A stretch of 64,000 nt of DNA from Acidobacteriaceae bacterium (GCA_027452245.1 DAIDGW010000090.1:1-64000), one strand, 5' to 3'. Positions 28,819 through 41,161 are shown, counted from the stretch's first letter. Notes: generated from the letters alone by a model not told the origin. A program made the numbers and translations.

Positions 28819-31365
28819 CTAATGGGGTAAGTAGTCCTCGCGAGTGATGCCGAGTCGCAGCATCTTAGACTGTAGAGTTGTGCGCTTCACACCCAGGCGG
28901 TGGGCGGCGCCATCGGGTCCGGAGAGCTTACCACGAGTTTCCCGTAGCATGCGGATGATCAAGTCACGTTCGCTGGTTTCGAGGAGTTGTGGCCGGGGGC
29001 CCGTGGTGCGTTGCAACTCGGACAGGGGAGCGCGCAGCACAGTTCCGTGGGTGAGAATGATGGATCGCTCAATGAAGTTTTCTAGTTCTCGGATGTTGCC
29101 GGGCCAGTGCCAGGAGGCGATCGCATCGCGGATTTTCGCCGGTACGCTGTCGATCGTCTTGCCCATTTTTTCCGAGTGCTTGTGGACGAAATGGCGCACC
29201 AATAGCGGGATATCGGAAAACCGCTCGCGCAGGGGCGGCATTCGAATGGGGAAGACATTCAAACGGTAGAAGAGATCACTGCGGAATTCGTGTTTTTCGA
29301 CGCTCGTTGCCAAATCCCGATTCGTTGCCGCCACTAGACGCACGTTGACTTTGATCGTGCGGTTCCCGCCCAAGCGCTCGAATTCTTGGTCTTGTAAAAC
29401 CCGAAGGAGCTTCGGCTGTAGTTCGAGTGGAATTTCTCCGATTTCGTCGAGAAACAGTGTGCCTCCATGGGCGAGTTCCATGCGACCTATTTTCTGTGAA
29501 ACGGCGCCGGTAAAGGCTCCTTTTTCGTGCCCGAAGAGTTCGCTTTCCAGTAATCCTGTGGGAATGGCCGCACAGTTCAGCTTGATAAACTCCTTATGGT
29601 TTCGTGGACTTATTCGGTGAATGGCGCGGGCGATAAGTTCTTTGCCGGTACCAGTTTCTCCAAGCACCAGGACGGTTGCATCGCTGGAGGCCACCGTCGC
29701 TACCTGGTGCAATACTTCTTTCAGAGCCCTACTCTCCCCAATAATGTCCTCGAAATGTATCTCGGTGCGGATCTCGCCTTCGAGATACTCTTTTTCTTCC
29801 GCCAGCAAGTTTTTAAGCTGCTCGATTTGCTGCACGGCGCGAGCATTCTCGATAGCAATGGTGATTTGCCCGGCGATCTGCCGAAGCAAGGCACAATCCT
29901 GCGGTCCAAAGGCATTTTCCCGGGTACTGGCGATGTTGAGCGTACCCAGTGACCCGCGGTTCGACGACAGCGGAACACAGCACAAAGTGCGCAAGCCTTC
30001 CTCAAGAATGCGGGCGGTGAATTCAGTGCCGAATGCCGCGATCTCATTGCGGGAGAAGACCATAGCTGCACGTGAAATGAGAGCTTTGCCGGTCGGAGCC
30101 TGGCTGATGTCAAGGCTCGCTCCGGCGGCCTTCAGAAATCCCTTGCTGAGAGGGAAATCAGTAGCTTGCCAGATCAGCCGATTTTCCCTTTCATCGTGGT
30201 AGACGATGCTCGCATATTCATGATGCAGAACATGGCGCAGGTGAGCTGATAACTTTGGGAAGATCTTGTGTACGTCCCAGTTTGCAGCAAGCAGGGCATT
30301 GATCCTCGCAAGAGCCTGCATGCGTTCCCGTTGAAGCCTGAGATGGCGATGCGCCAGTACATTGTCGAAAGCTAAAGCGATCAGGCCAGAAAGCTGCTTC
30401 AGCGCGGGAACCGTTTCAGAGGCAAATGCATGACCATGTGTGCTTTGCAGGCAAATTGTCCCCAGACGACCTTTGGCAGTGGCCAGCGGCAGCAGGCAGA
30501 TCGATCGCACGCCTTTTTTGAGGGCGGCGTGCAGCACAGGGCTCCCGATCCGTTCCAGTTCTTGATAATGGAAGACCTGCAGTTCCTGGCGACGAAAAGC
30601 GGTTCCGAGGAAAGGATCATCCATCTGGAGCACGCTGCCACGCGGGGGAGGGTCACCGGGACGAATTTCGAGTGAGTGTTGCCGCAAAACTCCCAAATTG
30701 TCGTCGAAATAAGCGACCGAGGCGAACTCATGAGGGGCTACTTTTTGCAGGCTGCGTTCGGTCGCCGCAAAAAGCTGGGGCAGGTCAAGACTGGAGGCCA
30801 GGGCGGTTTCAGCCTCCAAGAGCGCCTTTGCGCCTAACGCCGCCTTGCTCAGCGTCCCCTGCACACACAGGGCTACCATTTCGGCCACACGGTTGAGGAA
30901 TTCCAGGTCGTGGGGGGAAAACGAATGCGACTTGCGGCTTCCGAATCCGAGCGCACCTAGGCGCTGGCGTGCTGTGGTCAAAGGGAAGACACAATAGGAC
31001 TGGAGATCGTAGTCACGCAACCATCTGAGACCCGAGGCAAAGCGGTGCTCCTGCCGCAGATCATCGATATACAAAGATTCCTGGCTGCGCCAGACTTCCC
31101 CAGCAGCAGCTTCACCGATACTCACCTGCAGGGGAGCGGAGAGCCATGAAGATTGCTGCCAAACATGAAGCTGCATCAAGTTCAGGACAGGGTCATGCAG
31201 CGCGAAATTGATGAAATCGAAGGCAATTACATTTTGCAGGATCGGGGTCAGTGCGCGGAACAGTTCTGCTGGATCCTGCTGATGTGACACCACGTCAGCC
31301 ATCTGCAGCAGCGCGGTGTAGCGCTGGACATCGACTTCGAGCTTCGGGGCTCCGACGGGGCACAT
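28819..31365 (-). CDS. Sigma-54-dependent activator with three GAF domains
   Basis: Enhancer-binding protein of 848 aa. Three GAF-type sensor domains occupy about residues 20-170, 185-335 and 350-505 (repeated patterns such as [20 protein letters not shown] and [16 protein letters not shown]). The AAA+ domain follows at about 540-765, with Walker [15 protein letters not shown], the sigma-54 contact loop GAFTGA in [13 protein letters not shown], Walker [11 protein letters not shown] and the arginine-finger region. The C-terminus is a Fis-type helix-turn-helix ([20 protein letters not shown]). The layout is like FhlA, whose GAF domains sense small molecules; the ligand here is unknown. It lies upstream of the Crp/Fnr gene in the same direction. 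Confidence 0.93.
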   Translation of the reverse strand: MCPVGAPKLEVDVQRYTALLQMADVVSHQQDPAELFRALTPILQNVIAFDFINFALHDPVLNLMQLHVWQQSSWLSAPLQVSIGEAAAGEVWRSQESLYIDDLRQEHRFASGLRWLRDYDLQSYCVFPLTTARQRLGALGFGSRKSHSFSPHDLEFLNRVAEMVALCVQGTLSKAALGAKALLEAETALASSLDLPQLFAATERSLQKVAPHEFASVAYFDDNLGVLRQHSLEIRPGDPPPRGSVLQMDDPFLGTAFRRQELQVFHYQELERIGSPVLHAALKKGVRSICLLPLATAKGRLGTICLQSTHGHAFASETVPALKQLSGLIALAFDNVLAHRHLRLQRERMQALARINALLAANWDVHKIFPKLSAHLRHVLHHEYASIVYHDERENRLIWQATDFPLSKGFLKAAGASLDISQAPTGKALISRAAMVFSRNEIAAFGTEFTARILEEGLRTLCCVPLSSNRGSLGTLNIASTRENAFGPQDCALLRQIAGQITIAIENARAVQQIEQLKNLLAEEKEYLEGEIRTEIHFEDIIGESRALKEVLHQVATVASSDATVLVLGETGTGKELIARAIHRISPRNHKEFIKLNCAAIPTGLLESELFGHEKGAFTGAVSQKIGRMELAHGGTLFLDEIGEIPLELQPKLLRVLQDQEFERLGGNRTIKVNVRLVAATNRDLATSVEKHEFRSDLFYRLNVFPIRMPPLRERFSDIPLLVRHFVHKHSEKMGKTIDSVPAKIRDAIASWHWPGNIRELENFIERSIILTHGTVLRAPLSELQRTTGPRPQLLETSERDLIIRMLRETRGKLSGPDGAAHRLGVKRTTLQSKMLRLGITREDYLPH

Positions 31366-31662
31366 ACAACGACGTCACGGACAAACATCAACGCGGATGC
31401 TTTTCCCCAGAGAAACCGGCCGCCATTAAGAATGCGGATTATAGTCGGCAGGTTAATCCAGCCGATATCTACGTTTTCCTGTTCCGTTTTTGTAACAAAA
31501 AGTGCCGATTGACGCAATATTCGAGCTGTCGTATCTCGGCAATGTGGATTATCGCCCCGATCGTATTCCGGTTTTTGTAACAGACGGTTTGCGCCTACTT
31601 TCTGCCGTTGGACCCAGGTGCTAGATCCGAAGCCGCTGGATCGGTACATCTATAATCACGAT
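31366..31662. other. Intergenic region between divergent genes
   Basis: About 300 bases separate the sigma-54 activator (minus) from a small gene (plus). It is AT-richer than its neighbours. It contains a perfect dyad TTTTTGT-A-ACAAAAA at 31487-31501 and a second copy of TTTTTGTAACA at 31572-31582. No gene is seen. Confidence 0.45.
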
Positions 31663-31908
31663 ATGGCACGCGGCTGGGAGAGCAAGTCGGTTGAGGCACA
31701 GCAGGAAGAAGCGAAGCAAGCGACCCAGAGGACGAGTCCGGCATTGACGCCTGCGCAGGCCGCGCGAAAGCGGCAACTTGAAGTACTCAAGCTTTCGCGG
31801 CAGCGAGTTCGGGAGCAACTGGCAAGTAGTCCGGACGCTCGGCGACGAAGAATGCTGGAGAATGCAATGGCTGACCTTGATCAGCAGATCAAGATGCTGG
31901 AAGTCTGA
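31663..31908 (+). CDS. Small charged helical protein, unknown function
   Basis: Protein of 81 aa starting MARGWESKSVEAQQEEAK, rich in Arg, Glu, Gln and Ala and predicted helical or coiled throughout (LEVLKLSRQRVREQLASS, ENAMADLDQQIKMLE). No signal or membrane helix. A GTG 45 bases upstream is open in frame but the ATG at 31663 begins the protein-like part. Sits 58 bases before purS in the same direction, so cotranscription is possible. Function unknown. Confidence 0.6.
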   Translation: MARGWESKSVEAQQEEAKQATQRTSPALTPAQAARKRQLEVLKLSRQRVREQLASSPDARRRRMLENAMADLDQQIKMLEV

Positions 31909-31966
31909 TTTCCATACGTCACAATCACAGCCACTTCCAGTTTGGCCGCGTATAATGAGTCTCCCC

Positions 31967-32212
31967 ATGAAAGCTTACGTTTACGTGTCTCTTAAAAAGA
32001 GCGTTCTCGATCCCCAGGGAAAAACTATTCAGGGTGCCCTCAACAAGATGGGCTACAAGGGGTTAGAGGATGTGCGGCAAGGCAAATTCTTCGAACTGAC
32101 GCTCGATGGCAGGTTGTCGCGCGAGGAAGCCCAGGCCGAGGTTGAGCGCATCGCAAAGGAAGTGCTGACCAATCCTGTCATTGAGGAATGCCGCTGTTCA
32201 TTGGCGGAATGA
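31967..32212 (+). CDS. purS: Phosphoribosylformylglycinamidine synthase subunit PurS
   Basis: Small subunit (81 aa) of the three-part FGAM synthase (PurS-PurL-PurQ) in purine synthesis. It bridges the glutaminase and synthetase subunits. The family pattern is clear: [20 protein letters not shown], then [20 protein letters not shown], and [11 protein letters not shown] at the end. The ATG at 31967 is chosen over one at 31955 because PurS begins directly at the first strand. It lies ten bases before glmS rather than beside purL or purQ, which is unusual. Confidence 0.88.
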   Translation: MKAYVYVSLKKSVLDPQGKTIQGALNKMGYKGLEDVRQGKFFELTLDGRLSREEAQAEVERIAKEVLTNPVIEECRCSLAE

Positions 32213-32222
32213 AGGTCAATTT

Positions 32223-34097
<1,875 letters not shown>

Positions 34098-34154
34098 AGG
34101 TCTACTTTCGGTGTCCAGGTTTCAGGTTCTCGCCTCGGTTTTGAGCTAACCGGC

Positions 34155-34451
34155 TCATGATTCCGCGACCTCGACATCGGTCTGGCGGAAGTCGTCTCCC
34201 GTGAAAAGAAGGGGCTCATCGAGTTCTCTGGCCAAGGCGTGAGCGAAGCAGTCGCCGAAGTTGAGACCGGCCTTGTGACGTCCTTTGCCAAAATCGCGGT
34301 AGGCTTGGCGGGCGATCTCCGCTTGGCGCTGGCTGACCGGCTCAACCTGGATTCCGGCATTTCGGAGGAGATCGTCCAGTCGGCGACTCAGAAATGGGTC
34401 TTGATCCCGGTCGGTGATGATGCCGCTTTCAACGTAGCTGGTTGGAGTCAC
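34155..34451 (-). pseudogene. vapC: N-terminally truncated VapC (PIN-domain) toxin remnant
   Basis: Ninety-eight codons encode the middle and end of a VapC-type PIN ribonuclease: TSYVESGIITDRDQDPFLSR with the conserved Glu, then GLNFGDCFAHALARE with one catalytic Asp, and LLFTGDDFRQTDV with another. The first roughly 40 residues of the family, which carry the first catalytic Asp (V-I-D-T-S-A), are missing. The frame starts at a GTG inside the end of the upstream membrane-protein gene. No antitoxin gene is adjacent. It is most likely a dead remnant left by a deletion whose left border is at about 34450. Confidence 0.75.
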
Positions 34452-36015
34452 GGGTAAGGTCGATCAGTCGCCACATCACCCCTGCAAGGGCGGCCAGTGC
34501 GGCGATCCAGATTGCTAGCGCCACATCGACTACCCACTCTGAAACGTCCCCCACTCGGCGCAACAAGAACGGCAGGAAGTTCCAGGTTGTAATGTGAACG
34601 TAATCCCACGGATCCTGCGACATGGCTTTGGTATGAAGGCCCCAGGCGTTCATCTTTCCAAGGGCGAAAGCGGCGATGTTCTTGAAGCGCAGAGCGATCA
34701 CAAATGTGGGATGCCCCAGTGTTTCCATCTGATAGATCTCGAGTGGCAGCCAGAACATCAATGATGCGAGCTGAATGGCAAAGCTCATCGCGATTAAAGC
34801 GAGTGCGGCGCGCCAAGCGGTTTTTCCGATCACATCCCGAAATTGGAGCAACAACGGCACGCCGAGCAAGGCGACCATTTCGACGGCGGTTGAAACGTAA
34901 CGGTCTCCCCAAGCAAAATCGCCCGTCCAGTAGGTGTAGCGGGCGTAGAAGCAGATGTACATCAGCAGTAGGGCGAGCGAAGTCACTGCATACGCGCGAA
35001 CCGGTGCAGCCATCCGCTTCCAGAGGAAGGTAACGAGAAGAATTGCCAGTATCAGGAGTGGATCGAACAGGAAGATGGATTTTTCTGGCTTAAACAAAGG
35101 GCCCAAAAAGCCTTGGTGAAATGGAGTGCTCCAGGGAAAGCTGGCCGGAAGAGAGGGATCTTGCGCGCGCTGCTCTTTGGTAAATAGCGAGACGTAGGTA
35201 TTGGTGAACGACCCGAAGCGATAGAACTGGTAAAGACGGTCGATGAGGAAAAACGAAAAATATGCCGGAACAGCTACTTTGCAATAAGCGAGCGCCCGGT
35301 TCCAGATACTTCGGATCGGTGTGTCTTGGTACCACAAGATCAGAAGCATCAAAATTCCCGCCGCAATGATGTCGAGAGCGGTGGTCAGGCGGGTAAGGAG
35401 ATTCAGTCCCAGAGCGGCAGAACCTACCAGCAATGAACGCAACCGCCCGGTTTGCAGCCATTCGTACTGATACGAAAAGCCTACGAGGGTGAGCAGCATG
35501 ATGTAATTGTTCTCCATCATGTTCTGCGTGTAGTGCAGGTGGGTCGTACAGAATAGCAGCGCCAGCACGCCGTAAATGGATTCTCGGTGCGAGAATCCCA
35601 GTTGCAGTAGAAGGCGGAGGGCGATCAAGGAGGTAAGAACATTCACCAGAATGCTAGTGCCATAGCTGGCTACGATGCTTCGGACTGAAGGGTCGTCGGT
35701 GTAATCCGAAATTGAAGGAAGATGCGCGATCCCGGTGCCGATCAGATCGAAAGGCAGCATGATCAGGGATTGTCCGATGCCATACCAGGCATAGATCTGG
35801 CCTCGGCGGCCGTAAATGCCGAACTCCGGATACTCGTAGGGAAAGACTTGGGGCTCGGAGGTCCAAAGCCAGTGAGTCACCTGCAGCCGATGGGTGGTGT
35901 CGGCACTGCCAACTTCTCCTGATTGCACGACGAAGGCAAGCAGGGCGGCCGCAAAACAGAGAAGCACGACAGGATCGCGAAACCAACGAGTCATCGAAAT
36001 GGCATGGTAATACAT
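34429..36015 (-). CDS. Polytopic membrane protein, glycosyltransferase-39-like
   Basis: Integral membrane protein of about 528 aa with roughly ten hydrophobic helices (VVLLCFAAALLAFVV, ALLLMYICFYARY, and others) and a long extracytoplasmic loop after the first helix. The overall layout is like PMT/ArnT-type (GT-C) lipid-linked glycosyltransferases, but no certain catalytic motif could be read, so the role is tentative. The start is placed at the ATG at 36015; a longer reading to 36117 would run antisense into the kinase gene start. Its last 15 or so codons overlap the beginning of the vapC remnant, so the native C-terminus may have been replaced. Confidence 0.6.
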   Translation of the reverse strand: MYYHAISMTRWFRDPVVLLCFAAALLAFVVQSGEVGSADTTHRLQVTHWLWTSEPQVFPYEYPEFGIYGRRGQIYAWYGIGQSLIMLPFDLIGTGIAHLPSISDYTDDPSVRSIVASYGTSILVNVLTSLIALRLLLQLGFSHRESIYGVLALLFCTTHLHYTQNMMENNYIMLLTLVGFSYQYEWLQTGRLRSLLVGSAALGLNLLTRLTTALDIIAAGILMLLILWYQDTPIRSIWNRALAYCKVAVPAYFSFFLIDRLYQFYRFGSFTNTYVSLFTKEQRAQDPSLPASFPWSTPFHQGFLGPLFKPEKSIFLFDPLLILAILLVTFLWKRMAAPVRAYAVTSLALLLMYICFYARYTYWTGDFAWGDRYVSTAVEMVALLGVPLLLQFRDVIGKTAWRAALALIAMSFAIQLASLMFWLPLEIYQMETLGHPTFVIALRFKNIAAFALGKMNAWGLHTKAMSQDPWDYVHITTWNFLPFLLRRVGDVSEWVVDVALAIWIAALAALAGVMWRLIDLTRDSNQLR

Positions 36016-36069
36016 TGCGCGGTCGGCGGAGTTCCGGATCTCGCGATAGACTGTTGCGGGTAAAGAATC

Positions 36070-38823
36070 ATGGCATTCTGTTCTTCCTGTGGAACTGAAA
36101 TTCGCGAGCAGGCACACTTTTGCTCGCGCTGCGGCACGCCAGTGGCTGACAGCAGCGACGACATGGCCACGATTGACTATGCGACGCCCAGTCCGCGCCC
36201 CCGTTCCGGATTGGCGCCTTCGGGGCGTACAGCATCGGGGTCTGGTTCGTCGTCAGGTTCATCCCTGAAGACTACCGCCGAATATTCCATTAGCGAAGGG
36301 CGCTTCCTTCCTGGGCGATTGCTGGCCAGCCGCTATCGCATCATTGCGCTGCTGGGCAAAGGTGGCATGGGAGAGGTTTATCGGGCCGATGACCTGACAC
36401 TCGGACAGCCCGTGGCGCTGAAATTTCTTCCGGACGAAGCCGCCAGTGACGAGGGGCTGGTTGAGCGATTCAAGAACGAGGTCAGGATTGCGCGACGAGT
36501 CTCGCATCCCAACGTCTGCCGCGTTTACGACGTGGGCGAGGTCGAGGGGCACACGTTTTTCACCATGGAGTACGTGGACGGGGAGGACTTGGCCTCGCTG
36601 TTGCGACGCATAGGCAGACTTCCCAATGACAAGGCACTCGATATCGCGCGGCAACTTTGCGCTGGATTGGCGGCGGCACATGCAAAAGGAGTTCTGCACA
36701 GGGATCTAAAGCCGGCGAATATCATGCTTGACGGACGGGGGCAGGTGGTGATCACCGATTTCGGACTGGCCGGCATTGGCGGTGAGATTCGCGGCGCCGA
36801 AATTCGCAGTGGGACCCCGGCATATATGGCTCCCGAACAGTTGGCCGGGCAGGAAGTTAGCGTGCGCAGCGATATCTATGCACTCGGTCTGGTGCTGTAT
36901 GAGGTGTTCACGGGGAAGCGGGCATTCAAGGAAAAGCCTGCTGAACGCCTTCGCTCGTCGGCGGAACGGACCCCGAGCCGTCCGTCGTCGATGGTGCGGG
37001 ATTTCGACCCGATTGTGGAGCGGGTAATTCTCCGCTGTCTGGAGACGGAGCCATCAGCGCGCCCCGCGACGGTACTGAGTGTGGCGGCGGCATTGCCGGG
37101 CGGCGATCCGTTGGCAGCAGCCCTGGCTGCGGGAGAAACGCCCTCCCCTCAGATGGTGGCCGCGTCGGGCGAAACGGCAGGGCTAAGTCCGAAAGTCGCA
37201 GTCATCTGCCTGGCGGCCGTCCTGATCGGACTGGGCCTGGTCTATTTCTTTGCCATTCATTACGACGGGATGCAGAAGTTGAGTCTGGATAGCCCAACCG
37301 ATGTGCTCACGGTCAAGGCGCGAGAAATTGTTACGAAGCTCGGATATTCCGATCGGCCGGTTGATAGCATTTCGGCAATGGATTTCGACGGCGATTTCTT
37401 AGATTACGTCGAAAAGAATGATAAGCCGCATCCGGACTGGAATAAGGTGCTGCAATCCCGCCCTTCGCCGCTTTATCTGTGGTATCGGCAGAGCCCAGAA
37501 TTCATGGATGCAAGCGGGTTTCGCGACCAAATGCTCACCCCGGACATCGTGACCCCGGACGATCCCCCGACAGTGCTTTCGGGCATGATCAATGTCCAGA
37601 TCGATTCGCAAGGGAGACTAATTCATTTCCTGGCAATTCCTGCACAGAAGGCGACAGCCGCAACCACGCCTGTCCAGTTCGACTGGAATGTACTGTTCAC
37701 GGCGGCCGGACTGGATCCGGCGCAGTTTCATCCCGTGCCCCCGGAGTGGAATTCACTGGCAGCGGCGGATGCCCGAGCGGCATGGACCGGCACGTGGCCG
37801 GGGACGAATCGTCCATTGCGCGTGGAAGCGGCAGCCTGGCATGGCAAGGCAGTCTATTTCTCCATGATTGGACCGTGGACAACACCGGACCGGATGAAGA
37901 GTCCGGAGGAGTCGCTATCGAAGAAAATCCGAGAGATCATCGTGGTCATCTTGATCATCGTGGTGCTGACCGCGGCGGTGTTGCTGGCGCGGCACAACTA
38001 CCGGCGAGGCAGGGGAGACCGGGAGGGCGCCTTTCGGCTGGCAGTGGTGATGTTTGCACTGGAAATTCTGATGTGGCTCTGCCGCGCCCATCTCGTTCCG
38101 GCTTTGGACACGGTAGGCATGCTGGTGATCGCGACGAGTACGGGTTTGTTTACCTCAGCCATTACCTGGATTTTGTACATGGCACTGGAGCCCTGGGTCC
38201 GGCGGCACTGGCCACAGACCATCATTTCCTGGAGTCGTCTGCTTTCAGGACAATTCCGCGACCCGGTAGTAGGACGGGATATTTTGTTTGGCGTAATACT
38301 CGGAGTGGTCTGGCTTCTGATTTTCGCGCTCCGGTCGATTCCCATGATGCGGATGGGGGCGCCGCCCGGACTCGGCGGCGCGGACTACTTGACAGGGGGA
38401 CGGACAGCACTGGGAGCATGGTTGGCACAGTTTCCGAGTTCAATCATGGGGACCTTGCAATTTTTCTTTATCCTGCTGGGCCTTAAAGTTCTACTGCGGA
38501 AGGATTGGCTTGCCGGAGCCGCATTCGTCGCCTTATTTGCCTTTCCCAAAGCACTTACCAGCTTGTACTTGCCGGTGGAGTTGCCCACAGAGATACTGAT
38601 ATACACGGTCGCCGTGATCATCGTTTTCCGCTTTGGCCTTATCCCACTGGCCGTTGCCATCTTCACAATCGACATGCTCGGAAACGTTCCTTTCACGTGG
38701 GACATCTCAGCGTGGTATTTCAGCACGACGATTCTTGCCTTAATGAGCGTGGTCGCGATTGCGGTTTGGGGGTTCTATCACTCTTTAGGTGGACAAGCAG
38801 TTTGGAAATTTGAGGAAGAGTGA
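36070..38823 (+). CDS. Zinc-ribbon serine/threonine kinase with multi-TM C-terminus
   Basis: Protein of 917 aa. An N-terminal zinc ribbon (C4, C7, C18, C21) is followed by a Ser/Gly-rich linker. The Hanks kinase domain is at about 88-350 with LGKGGMGEVYRA, Lys118 in VALKF, HRDLKPANIM near 210, DFGLAG and APEQLAG, all catalytically intact. A first transmembrane helix lies at about 376-396, then an extracytoplasmic stretch of roughly 220 residues. The C-terminal 300 residues contain about seven further helices (for example IIVVILIIVVLTAAVLLA). The C-terminal part has no recognised name. It is divergent from the glycosyltransferase-like gene with a 54-base gap. Confidence 0.9.
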   Translation: MAFCSSCGTEIREQAHFCSRCGTPVADSSDDMATIDYATPSPRPRSGLAPSGRTASGSGSSSGSSLKTTAEYSISEGRFLPGRLLASRYRIIALLGKGGMGEVYRADDLTLGQPVALKFLPDEAASDEGLVERFKNEVRIARRVSHPNVCRVYDVGEVEGHTFFTMEYVDGEDLASLLRRIGRLPNDKALDIARQLCAGLAAAHAKGVLHRDLKPANIMLDGRGQVVITDFGLAGIGGEIRGAEIRSGTPAYMAPEQLAGQEVSVRSDIYALGLVLYEVFTGKRAFKEKPAERLRSSAERTPSRPSSMVRDFDPIVERVILRCLETEPSARPATVLSVAAALPGGDPLAAALAAGETPSPQMVAASGETAGLSPKVAVICLAAVLIGLGLVYFFAIHYDGMQKLSLDSPTDVLTVKAREIVTKLGYSDRPVDSISAMDFDGDFLDYVEKNDKPHPDWNKVLQSRPSPLYLWYRQSPEFMDASGFRDQMLTPDIVTPDDPPTVLSGMINVQIDSQGRLIHFLAIPAQKATAATTPVQFDWNVLFTAAGLDPAQFHPVPPEWNSLAAADARAAWTGTWPGTNRPLRVEAAAWHGKAVYFSMIGPWTTPDRMKSPEESLSKKIREIIVVILIIVVLTAAVLLARHNYRRGRGDREGAFRLAVVMFALEILMWLCRAHLVPALDTVGMLVIATSTGLFTSAITWILYMALEPWVRRHWPQTIISWSRLLSGQFRDPVVGRDILFGVILGVVWLLIFALRSIPMMRMGAPPGLGGADYLTGGRTALGAWLAQFPSSIMGTLQFFFILLGLKVLLRKDWLAGAAFVALFAFPKALTSLYLPVELPTEILIYTVAVIIVFRFGLIPLAVAIFTIDMLGNVPFTWDISAWYFSTTILALMSVVAIAVWGFYHSLGGQAVWKFEEE

Positions 38824-39022
38824 TACTTGATTGCTCCGGCGCCTAGTTATGCTCCAGAGAGCGCTGGCACGAGGTTGTCGTAGTGCCGCAGCCAGTTTCG
38901 ATTACGTCTATCTAGCCTACAACTTCAAGCTAAGGCTTCACTCGAGAGCATTTAGGGCACTTGATTTTCCCCCACGCAGGGAATTCCAGCCGCATCTTAA
39001 TGGCGTACGCATGCATCTAAAA

Positions 39023-39043
39023 CTTGACAGTATCAGACTCAAC
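39023..39043 (+). promoter_or_regulatory. HAIR-like operator (putative HspR site)
   Basis: CTTGACA-N7-ACTCAAC matches 11 of 14 positions of the HspR operator HAIR (CTTGAGT-N7-ACTCAAG) with the exact seven-base spacing. It covers the -35 hexamer and half of the promoter spacer, an ideal place for repression. An HspR-type repressor gene lies 5 kb downstream. Confidence 0.65.
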
Positions 39044-39052
39044 TCTTATCAT
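39024..39052 (+). promoter_or_regulatory. Sigma-70-type promoter of dnaK
   Basis: A perfect TTGACA (39024-39029), a 17-base spacer and TATCAT (39047-39052). The expected start point near 39059 gives a leader of about 58 bases before dnaK. Confidence 0.75.
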
Positions 39053-39116
39053 AGATTAAGGCGCAATAATTAAGACATTGATTTAGAGGTACTTACAAGT
39101 TCTGGAGGACCAAGTT

Positions 39117-41060
39117 ATGGGAAAGATTATAGGAATTGACCTCGGCACCACGAATTCTTGCGTAGCGGTAATGGAAGGAGGGGAGCCCAAGGTCATCGCA
39201 AATGAGGAAGGCGGCCGGACGACGCCTTCGGTCGTAGGATTCACGAAGACCGGAGAGAGGCTGGTGGGGCAGGTAGCCAAACGACAGGCGATCACCAACC
39301 CCGAAAACACCGTGTATTCGATCAAGCGGTTTATGGGACGCCGCTATGACGAGGTGCAGGAAGAAATCAAGATGGTCCCCTACAAGGTCGTTCGTCAGGG
39401 CGATCATATCGCGGTGATGGCGCAAGGCAAGGAGTACACGCCTCCGCAGATCTCGGCTTTGATCCTGCAAAAGCTGAAAAAAGCAGCCGAAGACTACCTC
39501 GGCGAAAAAGTCACTGATGCTGTGATTACCGTGCCCGCGTATTTCAATGACGCACAGCGCCAAGCGACGAAAGACGCCGGACAGATTGCTGGGTTGGAAG
39601 TGAAGCGCATCATCAACGAACCGACGGCTGCGGCGCTCGCGTACGGACTCGACAAAGGGAAGGACGAAACCATCGCGGTGTATGACTTCGGCGGCGGTAC
39701 GTTCGACATCTCGATCCTTGAAGTCGGCGAAGGCGTCATCGAAGTAAAAGCTACCAATGGCGATACGCACCTGGGCGGCGACAACATCGATCAACGCATC
39801 GTCGATTGGCTCATTGACGAATTCAAGAAGGACGAAGGCCTGGACCTGCGTGGCAAGGGCAATGAAATGGCTCTGCAGCGTCTCCGCGACGCGGCGGAAC
39901 GTGCCAAGATCGAACTTTCCACGACCATGGAGACGGAAATCAATCTGCCCTTCATCACGGCGGATGCGAGCGGTCCGAAGCACCTGGTGAAGAAGTTGAC
40001 CCGCGCCAAGCTGGAAGGGATGATCGAAGACATCATTCAGCGTTCTGTGGGTCCGTGCAAACAATGCATGAAAGACGCAGGAGTAGATGCGAGCAAGATC
40101 AACGAAGTGGTATTGGTTGGCGGTCAGACGCGCATGCCTCGCATTCAGCAGTTGGTCAAAGAGCTATTCGGACGCGAAGGTCACAAGGGCGTGAATCCGG
40201 ACGAGGTCGTTGCGGTCGGTGCAGCGATTCAGGGCGGCGTGCTCGGCGGCGAGGTGAAAGACCTGCTGTTGCTGGACGTAACTCCGCTGACGCTGTCGAT
40301 CGAGACGCTGGGCGGAGTTTCCACTCCGATGATTCCGCGCAACACGACGATTCCGACGCGCAAGACAGAAACGTTCTCGACGGCAGCGGATAGCCAGACC
40401 TCGGTCGAGGTGCACGTCCTGCAGGGCGAACGCCCCATGGCGGCACAGAACCGCACGCTGGGCAAATTCCATTTGACGGGCATTCCGCCGGCACCGCGCG
40501 GGATTCCACAGATCGAAGTGACGTTCGACATTGATGCCAACGGCATTCTGAACGTGACCGCGAAGGATACGGCTACGGGCAAGGACCAGAAGATCACGAT
40601 TACGTCCTCTTCGGGCCTGTCGAAGGAGGAAGTCGAGCGCATGGCGAAGGAAGCCGAATCACACTCGGCGGAAGACAAGGCAAAGCGTGACGAGATCGAA
40701 GCGCGCAACCAGCTTGACTCCATGGTTTACAGCGTAGAGAAGATGCTGCGTGAGCACGGTGATAAGATCTCAGGCTCGGAGCGCGGTGACGTCGAAAACG
40801 CCTTAGCCGATGCCAAGAAGGCGCTGGAGGCGAACGACAAGGCGCAGATGGATCGTGCCCGGGACGGTCTGACCCAGGCCTCGCATAAGCTGGCAGAACA
40901 GATGTATAAAGCGGCCGCGCCGCAGGGCGGAGCTCCGGGGGCGGGAAGTGGTCCGACTCCGGGCGCGGGTCCGGGTCCGCAGCCCGGCGGGAACGGTCAG
41001 GCCAAGAAGGACGAAGGCGTGATCGACGCCGAGTACGTGGACGTGGAGGACAAGAAGTAA
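39117..41060 (+). CDS. dnaK: Chaperone protein DnaK (Hsp70)
   Basis: Hsp70 chaperone of 647 aa. The ATPase domain starts [20 protein letters not shown] and contains the phosphate-2 loop in [14 protein letters not shown] and [13 protein letters not shown]. The interdomain linker [12 protein letters not shown] and the substrate-binding domain follow. The C-terminal tail is Gly/Pro-rich and ends EYVDVEDKK, the usual tail for co-chaperone contact. Regulation appears to be through the overlapping promoter and HAIR-like site. grpE is not present between dnaK and dnaJ as it is in many genomes. Confidence 0.98.
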   Translation: MGKIIGIDLGTTNSCVAVMEGGEPKVIANEEGGRTTPSVVGFTKTGERLVGQVAKRQAITNPENTVYSIKRFMGRRYDEVQEEIKMVPYKVVRQGDHIAVMAQGKEYTPPQISALILQKLKKAAEDYLGEKVTDAVITVPAYFNDAQRQATKDAGQIAGLEVKRIINEPTAAALAYGLDKGKDETIAVYDFGGGTFDISILEVGEGVIEVKATNGDTHLGGDNIDQRIVDWLIDEFKKDEGLDLRGKGNEMALQRLRDAAERAKIELSTTMETEINLPFITADASGPKHLVKKLTRAKLEGMIEDIIQRSVGPCKQCMKDAGVDASKINEVVLVGGQTRMPRIQQLVKELFGREGHKGVNPDEVVAVGAAIQGGVLGGEVKDLLLLDVTPLTLSIETLGGVSTPMIPRNTTIPTRKTETFSTAADSQTSVEVHVLQGERPMAAQNRTLGKFHLTGIPPAPRGIPQIEVTFDIDANGILNVTAKDTATGKDQKITITSSSGLSKEEVERMAKEAESHSAEDKAKRDEIEARNQLDSMVYSVEKMLREHGDKISGSERGDVENALADAKKALEANDKAQMDRARDGLTQASHKLAEQMYKAAAPQGGAPGAGSGPTPGAGPGPQPGGNGQAKKDEGVIDAEYVDVEDKK

Positions 41061-41137
41061 TGGCGATCAGCGGGGCGTCGAAGCCCGCTGCGATCTCCCT
41101 TTGCCTGCGCGAAGGAATATCTTATAACGAATGGTTT

Positions 41138-41161
41138 GACGCGGGCCGTAATGCCCGCGTC
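41138..41161 (+). terminator. Hairpin between dnaK and dnaJ
   Basis: A perfect nine-base stem GACGCGGGC / GCCCGCGTC with a six-base loop CGTAAT stands 78 bases after the dnaK stop. Only a short ATGCTTTT run follows, so it may attenuate or stabilise the dnaK message 3' end rather than fully terminate. Confidence 0.5.

Larger units (their letters stand above)
38824..39116 (+). other. dnaK upstream region
   Basis: These 293 bases between the kinase gene and dnaK have no gene. The first 180 show nothing clear. The end contains a sigma-70-type promoter, an overlapping HAIR-like operator and a strong ribosome site (GGAGG at 39104-39108, eight bases before the dnaK ATG). Confidence 0.7.

Noticed and set aside
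32213..32222. glmS ribozyme upstream of glmS
   Set aside because: Only ten bases separate purS and glmS, and no ribozyme-like sequence is present.
38824..39116. CIRCE element for HrcA at dnaK
   Set aside because: No TTAGCACTC-N9-GAGTGCTAA-like repeat was found; the HAIR-like site explains the dyad better.
39093..40064. Minus-strand 323-codon open frame opposite dnaK
   Set aside because: Antisense frames opposite dnaK are a known by-product of its codon use; no ribosome site or motif.
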